DNA of 64,000 nucleotides from Phlyctochytrium arcticum (GCA_025602905.1 JAHLKI010000026.1:124001-188000); one strand, 5' to 3'; positions 18,791 to 28,957 are shown, numbered from the stretch's first letter. Numbers and translations: made by a program. Notes: generated from the sequence alone by a model not told the origin.

Positions 18791-19425
18791 ATTTGTCCTG
18801 AAAAGATGTTCAAAAATTTCGTAAGCTGCTTCTGATCGCAATATCCACAGGGGAGTCCTGGGTCGCCGTTCTGTCGCCTTCTGAACCTACCGATATTTGT
18901 TTTTTGGAGTGTGGGTTAGCGTTGACGCCGGAGACTATTTCTTGTCTTTCTTGTGGGCTATTAAAGGGTAGTGCGCAGTTCCTAGTTGCGGGTCATTGCG
19001 TCAGCAGCCGTTGGCGACGGCGACTCGTCCGCGCCGAAAAATGCGCTTGGAGGGCGTGGTATAATTTGAGCTCTATAAACCGCATTACGCACCATAGACA
19101 AAAAGTGATGATAGAATCCGAATCGTTGCGTTGAGTTGCATTAGATCGTGCATGGACAAACTCTCAGGCTTTCTGGACAGCTTCAAATTGGCACTCAAAA
19201 AAGAACGGAATTATTCTTGATACTGCTGGTCATTCAGGTAGCTGCTATCATAAGAACCACTGATGCAAATGAACATATGGCAATAAATAATGGTTTTATA
19301 GGGTTCTTCAACTATATAGATCTATGTACGTTGCCGCTGAGACTGGGTTCTAAGTTACATGCTGCAAATAAACAATTGTTAGCCCTTTACCCTCGCTTCC
19401 CGATAAACTGTGAGTAGACCCACCC
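18791..19425. other. Intergenic region
   Basis: No supported gene was found. The sequence is AT-rich from 19150 onward. One 89-codon plus-strand frame (19148-19417) has no recognisable features. Confidence 0.45.
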
Positions 19426-19851
19426 TCAAGTTTTCTGCCTTCGATTAATCTTCAATGCTGTTTCTATCACAGAATAGTCCACCGCAGACCCTATACTGAG
19501 GACTTTGGTTGTGCGGCGTCGTAAGCCTTGTTGTTCTATGAGGATGTCTTCGTTCAATACTCCAATCCATGACATGCGGTCTATCAAGTTCACGATCAGC
19601 GCCTGGGTCAGAGATGATCTTTGCAACGAGGCAGTAATCGCTTCAAGGTCATCCTGGTCAATGCGATTGATTCTTTGTACCGACTGGCTGCGGGAATAGA
19701 TGTCTCTCAGTAGCGCGGGAGTTACGTCGAAAGGCTCTTGACCCCGATTGGTGTAGCTGTCGCTCAAAGAGCATAATCTCTCAGTGAGTTCGCGGAGGCT
19801 GTCAATATCACATTTCACCGATATCGCTCCAGGGGCTCTCCAAGCCGGCAA
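19426..19851 (-). CDS. Possible small hypothetical protein
   Basis: A 141-codon minus-strand frame reads plausibly as a helical protein (SLRELTERLCSLSDSYTNRG, DQDDLEAITASLQRSSLTQA, LIVNLIDRMSWIGVLNEDIL). It starts at a non-ATG codon, with a stop shortly upstream, so the true start or an upstream exon is not resolved. It lies within the putative transposon-derived block, downstream of and on the same strand as the SWIM fragment, and may be its neighbour gene or another remnant. The family is not recognised. Confidence 0.35.
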   Translation of the reverse strand: MPAWRAPGAISVKCDIDSLRELTERLCSLSDSYTNRGQEPFDVTPALLRDIYSRSQSVQRINRIDQDDLEAITASLQRSSLTQALIVNLIDRMSWIGVLNEDILIEQQGLRRRTTKVLSIGSAVDYSVIETALKINRRQKT

Positions 19852-20155
19852 TTACTGCAGGGAATTGCCGTTGGGTATTCTAGGGAGAGACATCTTCTGG
19901 CTTCCAATTTTGGGTGCGTATGGGGCGCTGAAGAATTTGGATCGAACCAACTTTCTCGCTTGTTCGACTTAGGGAAAATTTTTAAGTCCGCAGACCATCG
20001 GGTATGATGTTTTGCAAAGAACTTTTTGCGCTCTAAGGGAAGATATATCATATTCAAAGTGTGTCAACTAAAAAGAAGAAAGAGGGAACCATTGAACCTC
20101 TAAAGTAACTACATAACGGTCAACTATATTAAAAACTGCAAATCTAATCAAAGGT

Positions 20156-20590
20156 TCAGTCAATTTGGGATTCCGCGGTAACAAAGGTCTCCAGCCTTTG
20201 GATGAACTCAAGAAGACGAGGCTCCGCAAATGGATCGCCTTCCGATACTTTGTCCTCGAGTCGAAAGTAATGGTTGAGCAGTCTCTCTTCGGCCACCTTT
20301 ACCTGACGCTTCCGGTAGTCCCGGTAAATGTCAACTTGGCTGACCTCTGCGGTTTCGATGGGTACGCGAGACTTGGTTTCATATACCTCAAAACCGCATT
20401 CATCAAATAACTGAGCAAACTGTTCCCAGACTTCCTCTGTCAAAACTTTCTCCTCTCCGAAAAGATCCGCATGAAAAACATGTTTGCAGGGAAGTAAGTA
20501 CTGTCTAGCGAAGAGACAGTTGCATTCCAGAGTATCGTAGTCGGGGGCGAGTTTTCCTTTAGCCACTCGGTTTGTCACAGTGCGCAGCAT
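20156..20590 (-). pseudogene. SWIM zinc-finger fragment, MULE-transposase-like C terminus
   Basis: The frame begins with ATG at 20590, inside the right-hand half of a palindrome arm, and encodes 144 residues. The CxC...PCxH pattern ECNCLFARQYLLPCKHVFHA is the SWIM zinc-binding motif found near the C terminus of MULE-family transposases and some chromatin proteins. The rest is a charged helical tail ending in VTAESQID. A typical MULE transposase would have several hundred residues with the DDE domain ahead of the SWIM; here the sequence is cut off exactly at the palindrome. It is therefore a truncated remnant, or a small captured SWIM gene. Confidence 0.55.
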
Positions 20591-20619
20591 TCTTGACAAG
20601 AATGCTGCGCACTGTGACA
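20573..20619. repeat. Perfect 23-bp inverted repeat with 1-nt spacer
   Basis: Positions 20573-20595 (tgtcacagtgcgcagcattc...) are the exact reverse complement of 20597-20619, with a single A at 20596 between them. Each arm contains an ATG reading outward (minus strand 20590, plus strand 20602), and both outward proteins begin MLRTVT. Confidence 0.95.
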
Positions 20620-22947
20620 TCGCCTACGCCTGCACGCAAGCTGCTTTTTGGCACCATTGAAGTTGATGTTGAAGAGACCGTTCAGCCGGTTTTGAAGGAT
20701 ACTCTCAAGTTTAGGGCGGGAGTATTACAACTACTGGACAAAAAGTGCAAACTTAAGATGCCCTTCACATCCGACCTCGACGCCTTCATTGAGCACTTAG
20801 ACAGCTGTGAACAGCTCGCCACCAAAACCGCTGTTGACCTCGGTTTGTCAGGTATGTAGATCTATTTTGATTTGGATATATTAGATAGCTAATTTCCTTT
20901 TGATAGCCACCACATGGAAACAAACAGAGTCCGAGAGAAGAAGACGTATCATTGCTTCCATTGCTGTACAGAAGGCGGCATTCCTTCATCCGCACATCAA
21001 TTTCGTGAAGGATGTGGTGTTGTCTACGACTCTGGGAATATCTGACTCTAGTAGGAAGGTTCTTTCGTCATTCAACTTGAGCTATAGCCTCGACATTGCG
21101 GAGCAGAAAATGAAGGCCGCCAATGAAAGGGCGTACAAAGAGTTGACTGAGCGGATGGCCAGCGGAACGGAAGTGCCAGTCGTGAAGATGGACGACTTTA
21201 ATAGGGTTTCGGTTCATGGAACTCCCGGCTCAGCCAACTCCGGGAAGTTTAGCACTGTCCATACGCAAGCTAATTTGGCTGTCAAGTTCTTTCCCAAAGG
21301 GGATTCGTCCAAGGATGAAGAGAATGGATTCGTACGGCGGGCTTTACCCTTGCCACTTCTGGACAAGCCCCACATCGACTTTAGCTCCCTGAAGACTGAT
21401 AAGGACAAAAAGACCTTTGTCGGTGCGCCGTTCCTGAGCCAAGCAGTTACCGATGTGATTGTTAAGGAAACTTACGGTGAAAAGTTGATTACCAAGGACC
21501 AATCAAACAACTTTCGCCAGCCGTACTGTTTTGACATGTCCACTAGTGCTGCTGAACTAAAGCAGTTCCACGTTTTCGACGCGATGCCCAATCGCATGAA
21601 GTCAGCGGAGGATTTGCGCTCTTTAATGGTTTCCGTCAAAAAATTTATTGAACACTACAAGGATGGTGCTATCTGGATAACTGGCGACTTTTATGTTTGG
21701 CGTAACGTGATGAAGATGCTCTGGGCGCATAGTCGAACCCCATTACCTACGGATCATCTGTATCTGAGAGTTGTTCTCTGTCCATGGCCTGATGCCATGC
21801 ATATAGCACTGAACGCGCAGCAGGGTAAGCTCTGTATCATTTACGTTTCACGGCAAGGCAATATACTTACTGTATTTCAGCTTTGCTGCAATGGAACTTC
21901 AATGTCTTCATGCCCATTTGGAGCGCCGCATTCCCCGATTTCGCGGTTACTCTAGTAAAGCTGCGACCTGTAAGGCGCATGATGCTGCTGACTATGATGT
22001 TCCTGTCCTGGAAAAAGTGCCGAGTCCAAGTGTTGGATTGGGTGAAGCAGCAAACGGATCTACCTGAGTTTCAACGTGTTATAGTGGAGTCTCTAGTCCG
22101 CCTTTTTGATGAAGAACTGCCACTTGTTCTGGATGCGGCAACGGCTATGGCCAGCGGAGATGTTATGCTTTACAAGGAGGTGTTGCACAGACTTTTGCCG
22201 TTGTTCATTCGCTACCGCAAAAAGAACTATGTCACGATTGTTCTCCACATACTTTCTGCTATTCAGGAAATGGAGGCTGGAGGAGACCCCGAAATTATTG
22301 CTGCGCTTTATAGTCAACTCCCTTTGGCAAGTTCGGAGGACTTGGAAGTATTTCACTCCCTGCTTCGTGCATGCATTCGTCCCTTTGATTCTCACGGCCG
22401 TGCTGTTATGACTACCCTCTACTTGTCATCCAATAAGAACCTGAGTGCGAGATCATTCCTGGCCCAAGTCGCGAAACAAAAAGCACTAGATAGGAGAAAG
22501 AGGCTGCCATGGACTAAATATATGAACAGCTTCAAGCTTCAGCCACGGCAGCCCGTACAAACCAAACGTACGCAATTCTACAATGCCCATCTCAACGTGA
22601 TGACTGCCGCCCTCACGACTATGTTCCGCAAACTCATTGCCAACTCGCCAAACATCATCATCCAAGGAGAAATGATGTTTACCCATTCTGCAACTGGTAC
22701 TAAAGTTCGTGGGTATCAGGTACGATACAAAGTTGCACCGCCATCAGCAACCACTTCCATCGCAACGACCGCTGAACCGCCAAAAAAGAAGCGGAAGAAA
22801 GCCACCAAAATTTCCCAATTCACCGCTGCAAATATCGGCCCTGAAACAATCGTGACATTCTCAGAGCGTTTGCTACCACTGACTTTGTGGGGGGACAAAA
22901 AGGTTGCTTTGAATGTCCACACGCGTATTGTAATAGAATTAGTGTGA
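20602..22947 (+). CDS. Large uncharacterised protein, possibly mobile-element derived (DUF6589-like layout)
   Basis: There are three exons (20602-20851, 20907-21824, 21881-22947), GT-AG and in phase, giving 744 residues. No catalytic motif is certain. The segments VVKMDDFNRVSVHGTPGSAN, AIWITGDFYVWRNVMKMLWA, LRVVLCPWPDAMHIALNAQQ and RLLPLFIRYRKKNYVTIVLH recall, in order and spacing, the N-D-N.., GD-x-x-T, DxMH and YxxxxxNYxxxxxH features I associate with DUF6589-type proteins of transposon-rich genomes. The resemblance is weak. The C-terminal part carries a textbook nuclear signal (PPKKKRKKATK). The gene starts inside a perfect palindrome shared with the SWIM fragment on the other strand, which supports a mobile-element context. 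It looks intact. Confidence 0.65.
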
Positions 22948-23237
22948 ACTGTTTAGCGTAAGCAGTAGATGTCCTTAGTTGCCATAGAGATGAGTGCGGT
23001 AGGCTCCGTCCATAGCACGTGAGGATCGCGTAGCTAAGCCTCCGGCGAGCCGCACGAATCCCCGCTGCTCTCATAGTAGTTGCCACACCCATTATGGCAA
23101 GGCCAATGAGTGTCTGCTACTCCGGGAGAGCATAATAAAGGAAGAAAGGACACCGGACGGAGAGAGGAGAACTCTCTACGTCGAATTCTACACACACACA
23201 TTCATAAACAAACACAACAGTAACTTGTTGGTATAAC
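22948..23237. other. Short intergenic region
   Basis: The stretch includes an acacacacaca run near 23190. No gene was seen. Confidence 0.4.
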
Positions 23238-24128
23238 GAGCCCATACTACAAGGTTTACTACACGTATTGACCAGTTTGCTGCCGTTGAAACGACGCGAC
23301 CGCGGCCCCCTCTACGGGATATTACCAACCAAGCCTTGAATCCAGTCGACGTCGCTCAGCAAAACACCAAGTTTTACATCAAGACATCGAAACTTGAAAA
23401 GCCGCCATCTTCTATTTGCTCATGTCCCATTCTTGATCAAACTATTTGCCCTCATCTCAGGAGACTAATTACCGAGAACAAATTCATCTGGTGGATGTAC
23501 AATATGGCCACCCCACTAAAAGAAGATGACTTCGTAAGAGACGAAGAAGATGAAGAAATTACTGAGGAGCTGTGGTAAGTAACGCATGTCAACTTGCGAC
23601 TTCTTCATCTTACTTACTTGAAAGCAGATCTGATATGTATCAACCGCCAGAACCGCCCCACCAAATGAGTGCTGCTTGTGTCAACTCCCCAAGAACTATA
23701 GTAAGTATAAGATATCCAATTTTGAAGCGATTCCGTCCGAGCCCAAGGCCCCTACCGTGCAATATACACATCCTCGTTACTCTTCTTCAATCGAAAATGC
23801 CGTAGAATAGGCTAGTTTCGTTAGTATACCCTGTCTTTTTTTCTATATACCTCAGCTTGGATACGTTTGGAACGAAATGAGTAATATCGGGACGCTTGTT
23901 CGAGGGGTTTTTATTAGTTCTCTTCCGCCCAAGAAGAATCCCTGGGGAAAGAATCCGCGGGTGGAGGTGGCTGTGCAGTGCATAATGACAGAAATGGGAC
24001 CCGTGCGCTGGGCGGTAACTTCAGCCTCCGTGTGTGGTGCAATTTGGGTGGTCACGCACCAAACGTTTGAGAATCATTATGGGTTCAGACTTTCTTGTTT
24101 TGGATTGGAGGATATCCACCGCACTTGA
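23238..24128 (+). CDS. Hypothetical multi-exon protein with a CxCP...CPH cluster (5' end unresolved)
   Basis: Three exons can be chained in phase: from about 23238 to 23574, 23625-23700 and 23856-24128 (stop). The first has no ATG in frame, so an upstream exon is likely. Readable segments are RPPLRDITNQALNPVDVAQQ, a cysteine cluster SSICSCPILDQTICPHLRRL, FIWWMYNMATPL, an acidic run, then CRSDMYQPPEPPHQMSAACV, and a last exon with LGYVWNEMSNIGTLVRGVFI and VRWAVTSASVCGAIWVVTHQ. The P-L-R-D-I-T-N peptide resembles short motifs in mitotic proteins but may be chance. The product is not recognised. The last exon is the least certain part. Confidence 0.38.
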
Positions 24129-24629
24129 TCATATCGAGTGCCAGGCTCCTTGGTGCCGGCGTTCGGTTTATGCGCCAGATATCCGGCGCAAGAGTCAGTA
24201 CCCCGCCATAAAATTTACGTTTGACAAGGCACCCACCCACCCAGTCGATGACGACGATCAATGCCCATGATTGACTGATTGTCAAAACGGCCAACCATTC
24301 CCCTGGGCGTGCGCTGCGCGCAAGCAACAGTGCTGAGGGTTTTAAGGTTTCCGGCAAGAGGGAACGATTCAGGAAATGAACTCGCAGTAACAACGAGTAC
24401 GACCTGCAAGTAGGGGGACGGGCAGTACGGGTCGGGCGGCCAAGTACAGGACGAAGTGTACTCAACAACCAAAAAACTCGTAGAAAATGTGATATGATAT
24501 ACGTAGGAACGGACTTTCAAAACCAAACATGTAGCTTGATTCAGATTCATATGAGAGAGTTATGTTCAAGTAACATGCATTTGGTTCCCCTCGCCGCCCT
24601 TTGAAATCCAACAAGCTACGAAAACCACT

Positions 24630-24930
24630 GAACTCTCAATTGCACACCTGGCGAGCATTAGCTACCTTATGAATCTAAAAGGATGCCGGATGGTGTTATT
24701 TTAGCTGTCCACCTCTGTGTAAATATAATCTTTAAACTCTACCTTGCACGCCTGGCGGACGATCTGATATAACAGGCTGCTAGCTAACGTAGTGTTTCTT
24801 TCCATCTATGGCTTACCTTAACTTACGGTCTTTCCATTACACTCCTGGAATGCATTAGGTACCGCTTGAATCGAACAGGCAGCCAGATATCAATATGATT
24901 GTGCTCATCTCTCTATAATGCACACGAAGG
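24630..24930. repeat. Three degenerate ~100-bp tandem repeats
   Basis: The recurring core is tTrCACnCCTGGnnnnCATTAGsTACC. Copies begin near 24640 (tgcacacctggcgagcatta), 24746 (tgcacgcctggcggacgatc) and 24838 (acactcctggaatgcatta). Each is followed by ..gaatc/ggc-g-c-c-rGAT and, further on, a ccatct/catctct block. Similarity is imperfect. Confidence 0.5.
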
Positions 24931-25254
24931 GGCTGCCATTATTCTGTCCATCTTCGTATTACTACTAGGGGGGAAATGGGTCAAAAGGGGAAACAGGCTC
25001 AATAGGATGGAGAAGAAACTAAAAGGCCCTATCTAGGAAAATGGGCCCCATTTTGGCCAACAACACTTCGGTAAAACCCTCAGCACAGCGCAACCAGCGT
25101 CGTTTTCAAACAGTCTAGACTTTTGTAGAATTATGGAACACTATGCCATCTTATCAGCTTAAAATAAATCTGTTAATTCAGAGTCTCATCAGAGAGAGAG
25201 AGAGATGAAAAATCGAAAGATGTGCCATGGCTCTTGCGTTTGAAAACGGTAAAG

Positions 25255-25360
25255 CGCGACGTCGCGTTGAGCCGCTCGCTTCCGCCCTTGTGTGCCTTGC
25301 CTTCCTTTTTTTGTTGGCGCACAAAAAGGGCCAGCGCAATAAGACTGGCGGAAGCGAGCG
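25255..25360. repeat. Foldback element: 12-bp palindrome next to a 14-bp inverted repeat
   Basis: CGCGACGTCGCG at 25255-25266 is a perfect palindrome. CGCTCGCTTCCGCC (25273-25286) is the exact reverse complement of 25347-25360, enclosing 60 bp. Inside these lie TTGTGTGCC (about 25288) and GGCGCACAA (about 25315), which pair with one mismatch, and a T-run/A-run stem. The GC-rich stems recall the tract in RAD21 intron 2. Confidence 0.8.
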
Positions 25361-25644
25361 TTTCTTTCGCAGGCAAGCCGCAGCAAGTTTTGATTTTCCT
25401 CATATTTAGGGTGTTTTGCGGGGACATATAGATTTTAGAGAGCATTATATAGATACTAGAACGGTTTCTCTCACACCATCATCATCATCATCATCTGATT
25501 CTGATTCTTCAACACTTTCGCAAGTCTCACAACCAAGTTTCAAGAACTGCTACCTTCTCAAGTTTCCTCAATCCCCCGTCAAGGCAACACATTGCTGGTC
25601 AATCTGGACGCCGCCGTCTGCTGTATAGAAAGTCGTCTCTCAGG

Positions 25645-26988
25645 ATGCCGTCTAAAAAGCTCGTAACAATGAAGCGGGTAGCGATGACTGTCGCCCTTCT
25701 GTCGTTGATGCTGCCCTTGTCGAATGCGCAATTTCCTGATCCACGGCTGCCTCAACAACCCGCTCCTCCAGCTGAAACCCCCGTCAATACTCCAGTCGTT
25801 CCCGCACCCGCACCGACGACAGTGTCCAGAGTCGTTGTTCCGAGACCAACTCCTCTGCCATCGGCTCCTGCTCCTGCTCCAGTTCCAACGGTTGTGGCCC
25901 CACCACCTGTGGCTGCGACCCCTTTACCACCTACCATCACTCCGACGCCAGTAGTGGTGCAGCAACCGACTCCGTCGACGTCTCGCACATTGCGAACACC
26001 CTCTGTCCCAGCTGCAACGCCCACTAGTCCGTCAACATCAAAACCCAATGCGCCCAAAGGCGATGCGGCGAATAAAGAAGAATCGTTGTCATCTGGGGGC
26101 ATGCCCAAAATCCTGAAATCTGCCCTCATTGGGCTCGGAGTCATTTTTGGTCTGGTTTTGCTGTGCGCAGTGGGAACATTGATCTACCACAAGGTCATCA
26201 AGCGAGAAAAGGAAGACGACGATCAACCGTTTGCGCAACGCGTTGTGGCCACCCTGACCAGAAGCAAATCTACCGCCAAACCCCCAGTGCAATTGCAAGT
26301 ATTGGAAAACATGGGTCCGGGTGGATACGCCAAATTGGAGCAGGATCGGCAAATGTATCGACAGGGCGCTGGCTCGCCGTTCCCGTCTCCGGGATTGATG
26401 AGGTCGCCAACGGTCATCAACAGCCCCGGCGGCATGTATCCGCCCCCGCCGTTCGACAGCTCGGCGGACGTATACCACATGTACGCTGATACGCTCGCGC
26501 ATCCCCAGCCGCCAACCCAACCACAGTCCTACTTTCCGCATCAGCAACAACACGGTCAGCATCCCCAGGGCGGAATAAATACCAGCTTTACTTCGTCGGC
26601 AGGGTCATCCACGTCCCACCCCCGGTCCCCTCAATTCCCCACCTACGATGCCCCTCCCTACTCATCTGGAGGCAACCCATGGGCTGATCAACAACAACCT
26701 CATTCATCTCAACCTCATTACGCACCTGTTGCCTCGAGTCATTTGACACGGTCCAACACGATGCCGGGCTCCCAATACCCTCCACCATACCCCCCTCAGC
26801 AACCGGGTCTCGCGCGGTCCCCATCCTCGCCCATGTCCCGAGGAGGTCAACAGCAAGGATATTATCCTCCGCCCCCACCCGTCCCCACGCAACTCCATGC
26901 ACCCACGCGGCAGGCCAGTCGGGGTCATGGTGATAGATATGCGATGCCGCCGCGGTCACCTTCTTCACCCCGATCGCCCGGCTACTAG
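25645..26988 (+). CDS. Single-pass membrane protein with Pro-rich ectodomain and Pro/Gln-rich cytoplasmic tail
   Basis: One exon encodes 447 residues. A second ATG at 25669 would give a more canonical signal peptide (MKRVAMTVALLSLMLPLSNA). The ectodomain (about residues 30-155) is dominated by Pro, Thr, Ala and Val (VPAPAPTTVSRVVVPRPTPL), as in O-glycosylated wall stalks. A membrane helix (about LIGLGVIFGLVLLCAVGTLI, residues 170-190) is followed by basic and acidic KVIKREKEDDD and a long disordered tail rich in Pro, Gln, Ser and Tyr (PPPPFDSSADVYHMYADTLA, QQGYYPPPPPVPTQ). The layout parallels the SH3 protein at 1350-2469 but has no SH3. The poly-Pro tail could be a ligand for SH3 or WW domains, so the two may belong to one surface-sensor system (inference). 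No homologue was recognised. Confidence 0.8.
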   Translation: MPSKKLVTMKRVAMTVALLSLMLPLSNAQFPDPRLPQQPAPPAETPVNTPVVPAPAPTTVSRVVVPRPTPLPSAPAPAPVPTVVAPPPVAATPLPPTITPTPVVVQQPTPSTSRTLRTPSVPAATPTSPSTSKPNAPKGDAANKEESLSSGGMPKILKSALIGLGVIFGLVLLCAVGTLIYHKVIKREKEDDDQPFAQRVVATLTRSKSTAKPPVQLQVLENMGPGGYAKLEQDRQMYRQGAGSPFPSPGLMRSPTVINSPGGMYPPPPFDSSADVYHMYADTLAHPQPPTQPQSYFPHQQQHGQHPQGGINTSFTSSAGSSTSHPRSPQFPTYDAPPYSSGGNPWADQQQPHSSQPHYAPVASSHLTRSNTMPGSQYPPPYPPQQPGLARSPSSPMSRGGQQQGYYPPPPPVPTQLHAPTRQASRGHGDRYAMPPRSPSSPRSPGY

Positions 26989-27370
26989 ATTTCCCTCCGT
27001 TTCTGTTTTTTTTTATATCTTCTGCTCTTGTAGTAGTTCTTCTTCTGTATAACCAATCTGTTGTTGATAACTGCTATATTTTAATTACATACATGTCGAG
27101 TTACGAATCTGAATCTGGGCCATTTGGAGCTGCTGCAGAGATCGGTATAGCTTGTGACTTGTTGCAGGGGGTGTTTACCCGAAAACAGACGGCACTCAAT
27201 TACTGCCCAGGTAAGAAACAATGCCAGAAGCTTATACGGCGGACATCTGTGGGTTGAACCCTGACTGCGTGAGGGCACACTGATGCTCTCTGAAATCCAT
27301 TTTCAGGAATTGACCGGATTAATCTCCCAGCCTGTCTTTCTTTCCGGTCTTGACTAAAAAAGTGAATGGA
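26989..27370. other. Convergent 3' flanks of the Pro-rich protein gene and SEM1
   Basis: AT-rich, with no gene seen. Confidence 0.5.
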
Positions 27371-27770
27371 TCACTGCTGAGGCTGCTGTTCCTGCCCTTC
27401 CATCTCCGTAGGTTTCGTCAATTCAGCTCTGTCCAATATCCAAAAAGAAATGATTTTAGTAAAAAACCAACCCGCACACACAATTTTAACAAAAAGACTA
27501 ACCGCAACTGCCGCGTAAACTCATCGTCAACTTCCACATCATCCCAGTTGTCCTCCCATAGCGTCGAGTCTTCATGGTCCTCGTCCGCTTCCGTCCAGTC
27601 TGTCAATAGGGAGAGTCAGTCAACAAGGGATACACTTGGGTCTTTCGGCACGAACCTTCAGTGGGAAAATCCTCAAACTCGTCGTCTTCTTCGAGGGCGG
27701 TCAATTGTGGGGGTTTGGGGAGCTGAGATGCGTTTTGGGTGGGGTTGGAGGGAGCGTTTGGCGTAGACAT
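27371..27770 (-). CDS. SEM1: Proteasome lid / TREX-2 subunit Sem1 (DSS1)
   Basis: There are three short exons in transcription order (27770-27656, 27599-27503, 27428-27371), all GT-AG and in phase, giving 89 residues. A flexible N terminus leads to the first acidic block ALEEDDEFEDFPTEDW (spanning the first intron), then EADEDHEDSTLWEDNWDDVE, VDDEFTRQLR and, across the second intron, AEL. The two acidic/Trp segments followed by an F-x-x-Q-L-R-A-E-L helix are the signature of DSS1/Sem1, a small disordered subunit of the 19S proteasome lid and of mRNA-export and BRCA2-type complexes. The length matches the family (about 70-90). It is divergently arranged with the TPR gene at 28016, with 245 bp between starts. 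Confidence 0.95.
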
Positions 27771-28015
27771 TCTTGCAGAGTTATTATCAATCGTCTTCAG
27801 AATCGTCTTGTCTCAGTCGAAGGATTTCCGCGGATTTGAGATCGCCTTCCGAAAATAATGGAATACATAGCCACATGACTAACGGACTTGAACAACAGCT
27901 TGAACAAAGTTCAACAAACTCGCCAGACTCCAGCCGTCAGTGCATGCAATCGTGCAATCGTCAAGCAAATCAACACTCCGAACGAAGCTTTTAACCAGCA
28001 ACCCACGTCTCAACC

Positions 28016-28875
28016 ATGGGCAATATTTCGAGTGAGCTCGTAAAGGAGAAGTTGGAAACAGGGAAGCAGGAGAAGGACAAGGGAAATGAACAGTTCAAAA
28101 TCGGGGAGATCACCAATGGTACGCTATATTATATACAAGATTTTGGCACAAGGTCATTACCAGGACAGCCAGTAATATCCTTCCTATAGCTTTGCGGCAC
28201 TATCACCAGGTCCGGCGTTCCATTTGCATATAGCTTCAACATTGTTCCCAACAGTCTCTTGTGGGTCACGCAGGCAGTATTATACCTCTCCGGTCTTGAC
28301 AACACCAGCATGCAGTCTGCGCTTGCCATGGGTGGTGCATCGGAAAATCCTGACGATGTGGGTGATGTGTTGAAAAAGGAAATTGGAGAGGTATGATTTT
28401 TATGTGTACTCTACGTGTTGTGATTGGAATCTCATGGAGTAAACACACCAGACTCTGAAGTCATGTTACAGCAATATGGCGGGTAGGCGTCGAACAATCT
28501 TAGGTTTTTTTGTTGATGTTTAATGATTGATGTGTATAGCATGTTACATCAAACAAAGCAAGTACCAAAAAGCCATCACAACGTGTGACAAGGTCATCGG
28601 CCTCGACCCAAAAAATGCGAAAGCCTATTTTCGCCGCGGCCAGTCCAACTTTAAGGTAAGTTGGTGCCTGCCCAACCCTCTTTCCCACGCTTGGTCCTAT
28701 CGGCTAATAATTTGCACAGCTGAACAATCTTGACCTCGCCCAGAAAGATCTTAAACAGGCCGTGGCACTTGCCCCACAGGACAAGGGTATCCGCGACGAG
28801 CTTGCTGCAGTGAACGCGCGGTTGCAGGAGTATACGCAAAAAAGCGTAAACGAGTTCAAGGGAATTTTAGCCTGA
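28016..28875 (+). CDS. TPR protein, TTC9-like co-chaperone
   Basis: There are six probable exons: 28016-28118, 28190-28209, 28255-28390, 28452-28482, 28540-28655 and 28720-28875. The product reads MGNISSELVKEKLETGKQEK, then TPR 1 (KGNEQFKIGEITN / ALRHYHQ), then LLWVTQAVLYLSGLDN. TPR 2 (SNMAACYIKQSKYQKAITTC, DKVIGLDPKNAKAYFRRGQS) and TPR 3 (LDLAQKDLKQAVALAPQDK) follow. The order of GNxxF, YHxALL, GLD insert and NxAACxxK matches the TTC9/FKBP-like TPR family, typically HSP90/HSP70 clients or adaptors. The junction between exons 2 and 3 is odd: the best GT-AG sites leave the frame off by two nucleotides. A GC-AG donor 5 nt downstream restores it. The gene is convergent with CEP43, with only 82 bp between stops. 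Confidence 0.75.
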
Positions 28876-28957
28876 TTCATGTTGTTAGTGATATTGCACT
28901 TTCTCTTCCAATGCTGACCCTCAGATAAGCTATTCCAATGTTGTCAAAATATACGTT

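Larger units (their letters stand above)
24129..25644. other. Intergenic region with degenerate repeats and a foldback element
   Basis: 1.5 kb without a supported gene. It contains three degenerate ~100-bp repeats (24630-24930), a foldback sequence (25255-25360), a GA run near 25190-25205 and an (atc)n microsatellite near 25474. Confidence 0.55.

Noticed and set aside
24085..24550. Minus-strand frames of 111-127 codons
   Set aside because: They overlap a plus-strand candidate exon, show no conserved motif and have Leu/Pro/Arg-rich shadow composition.
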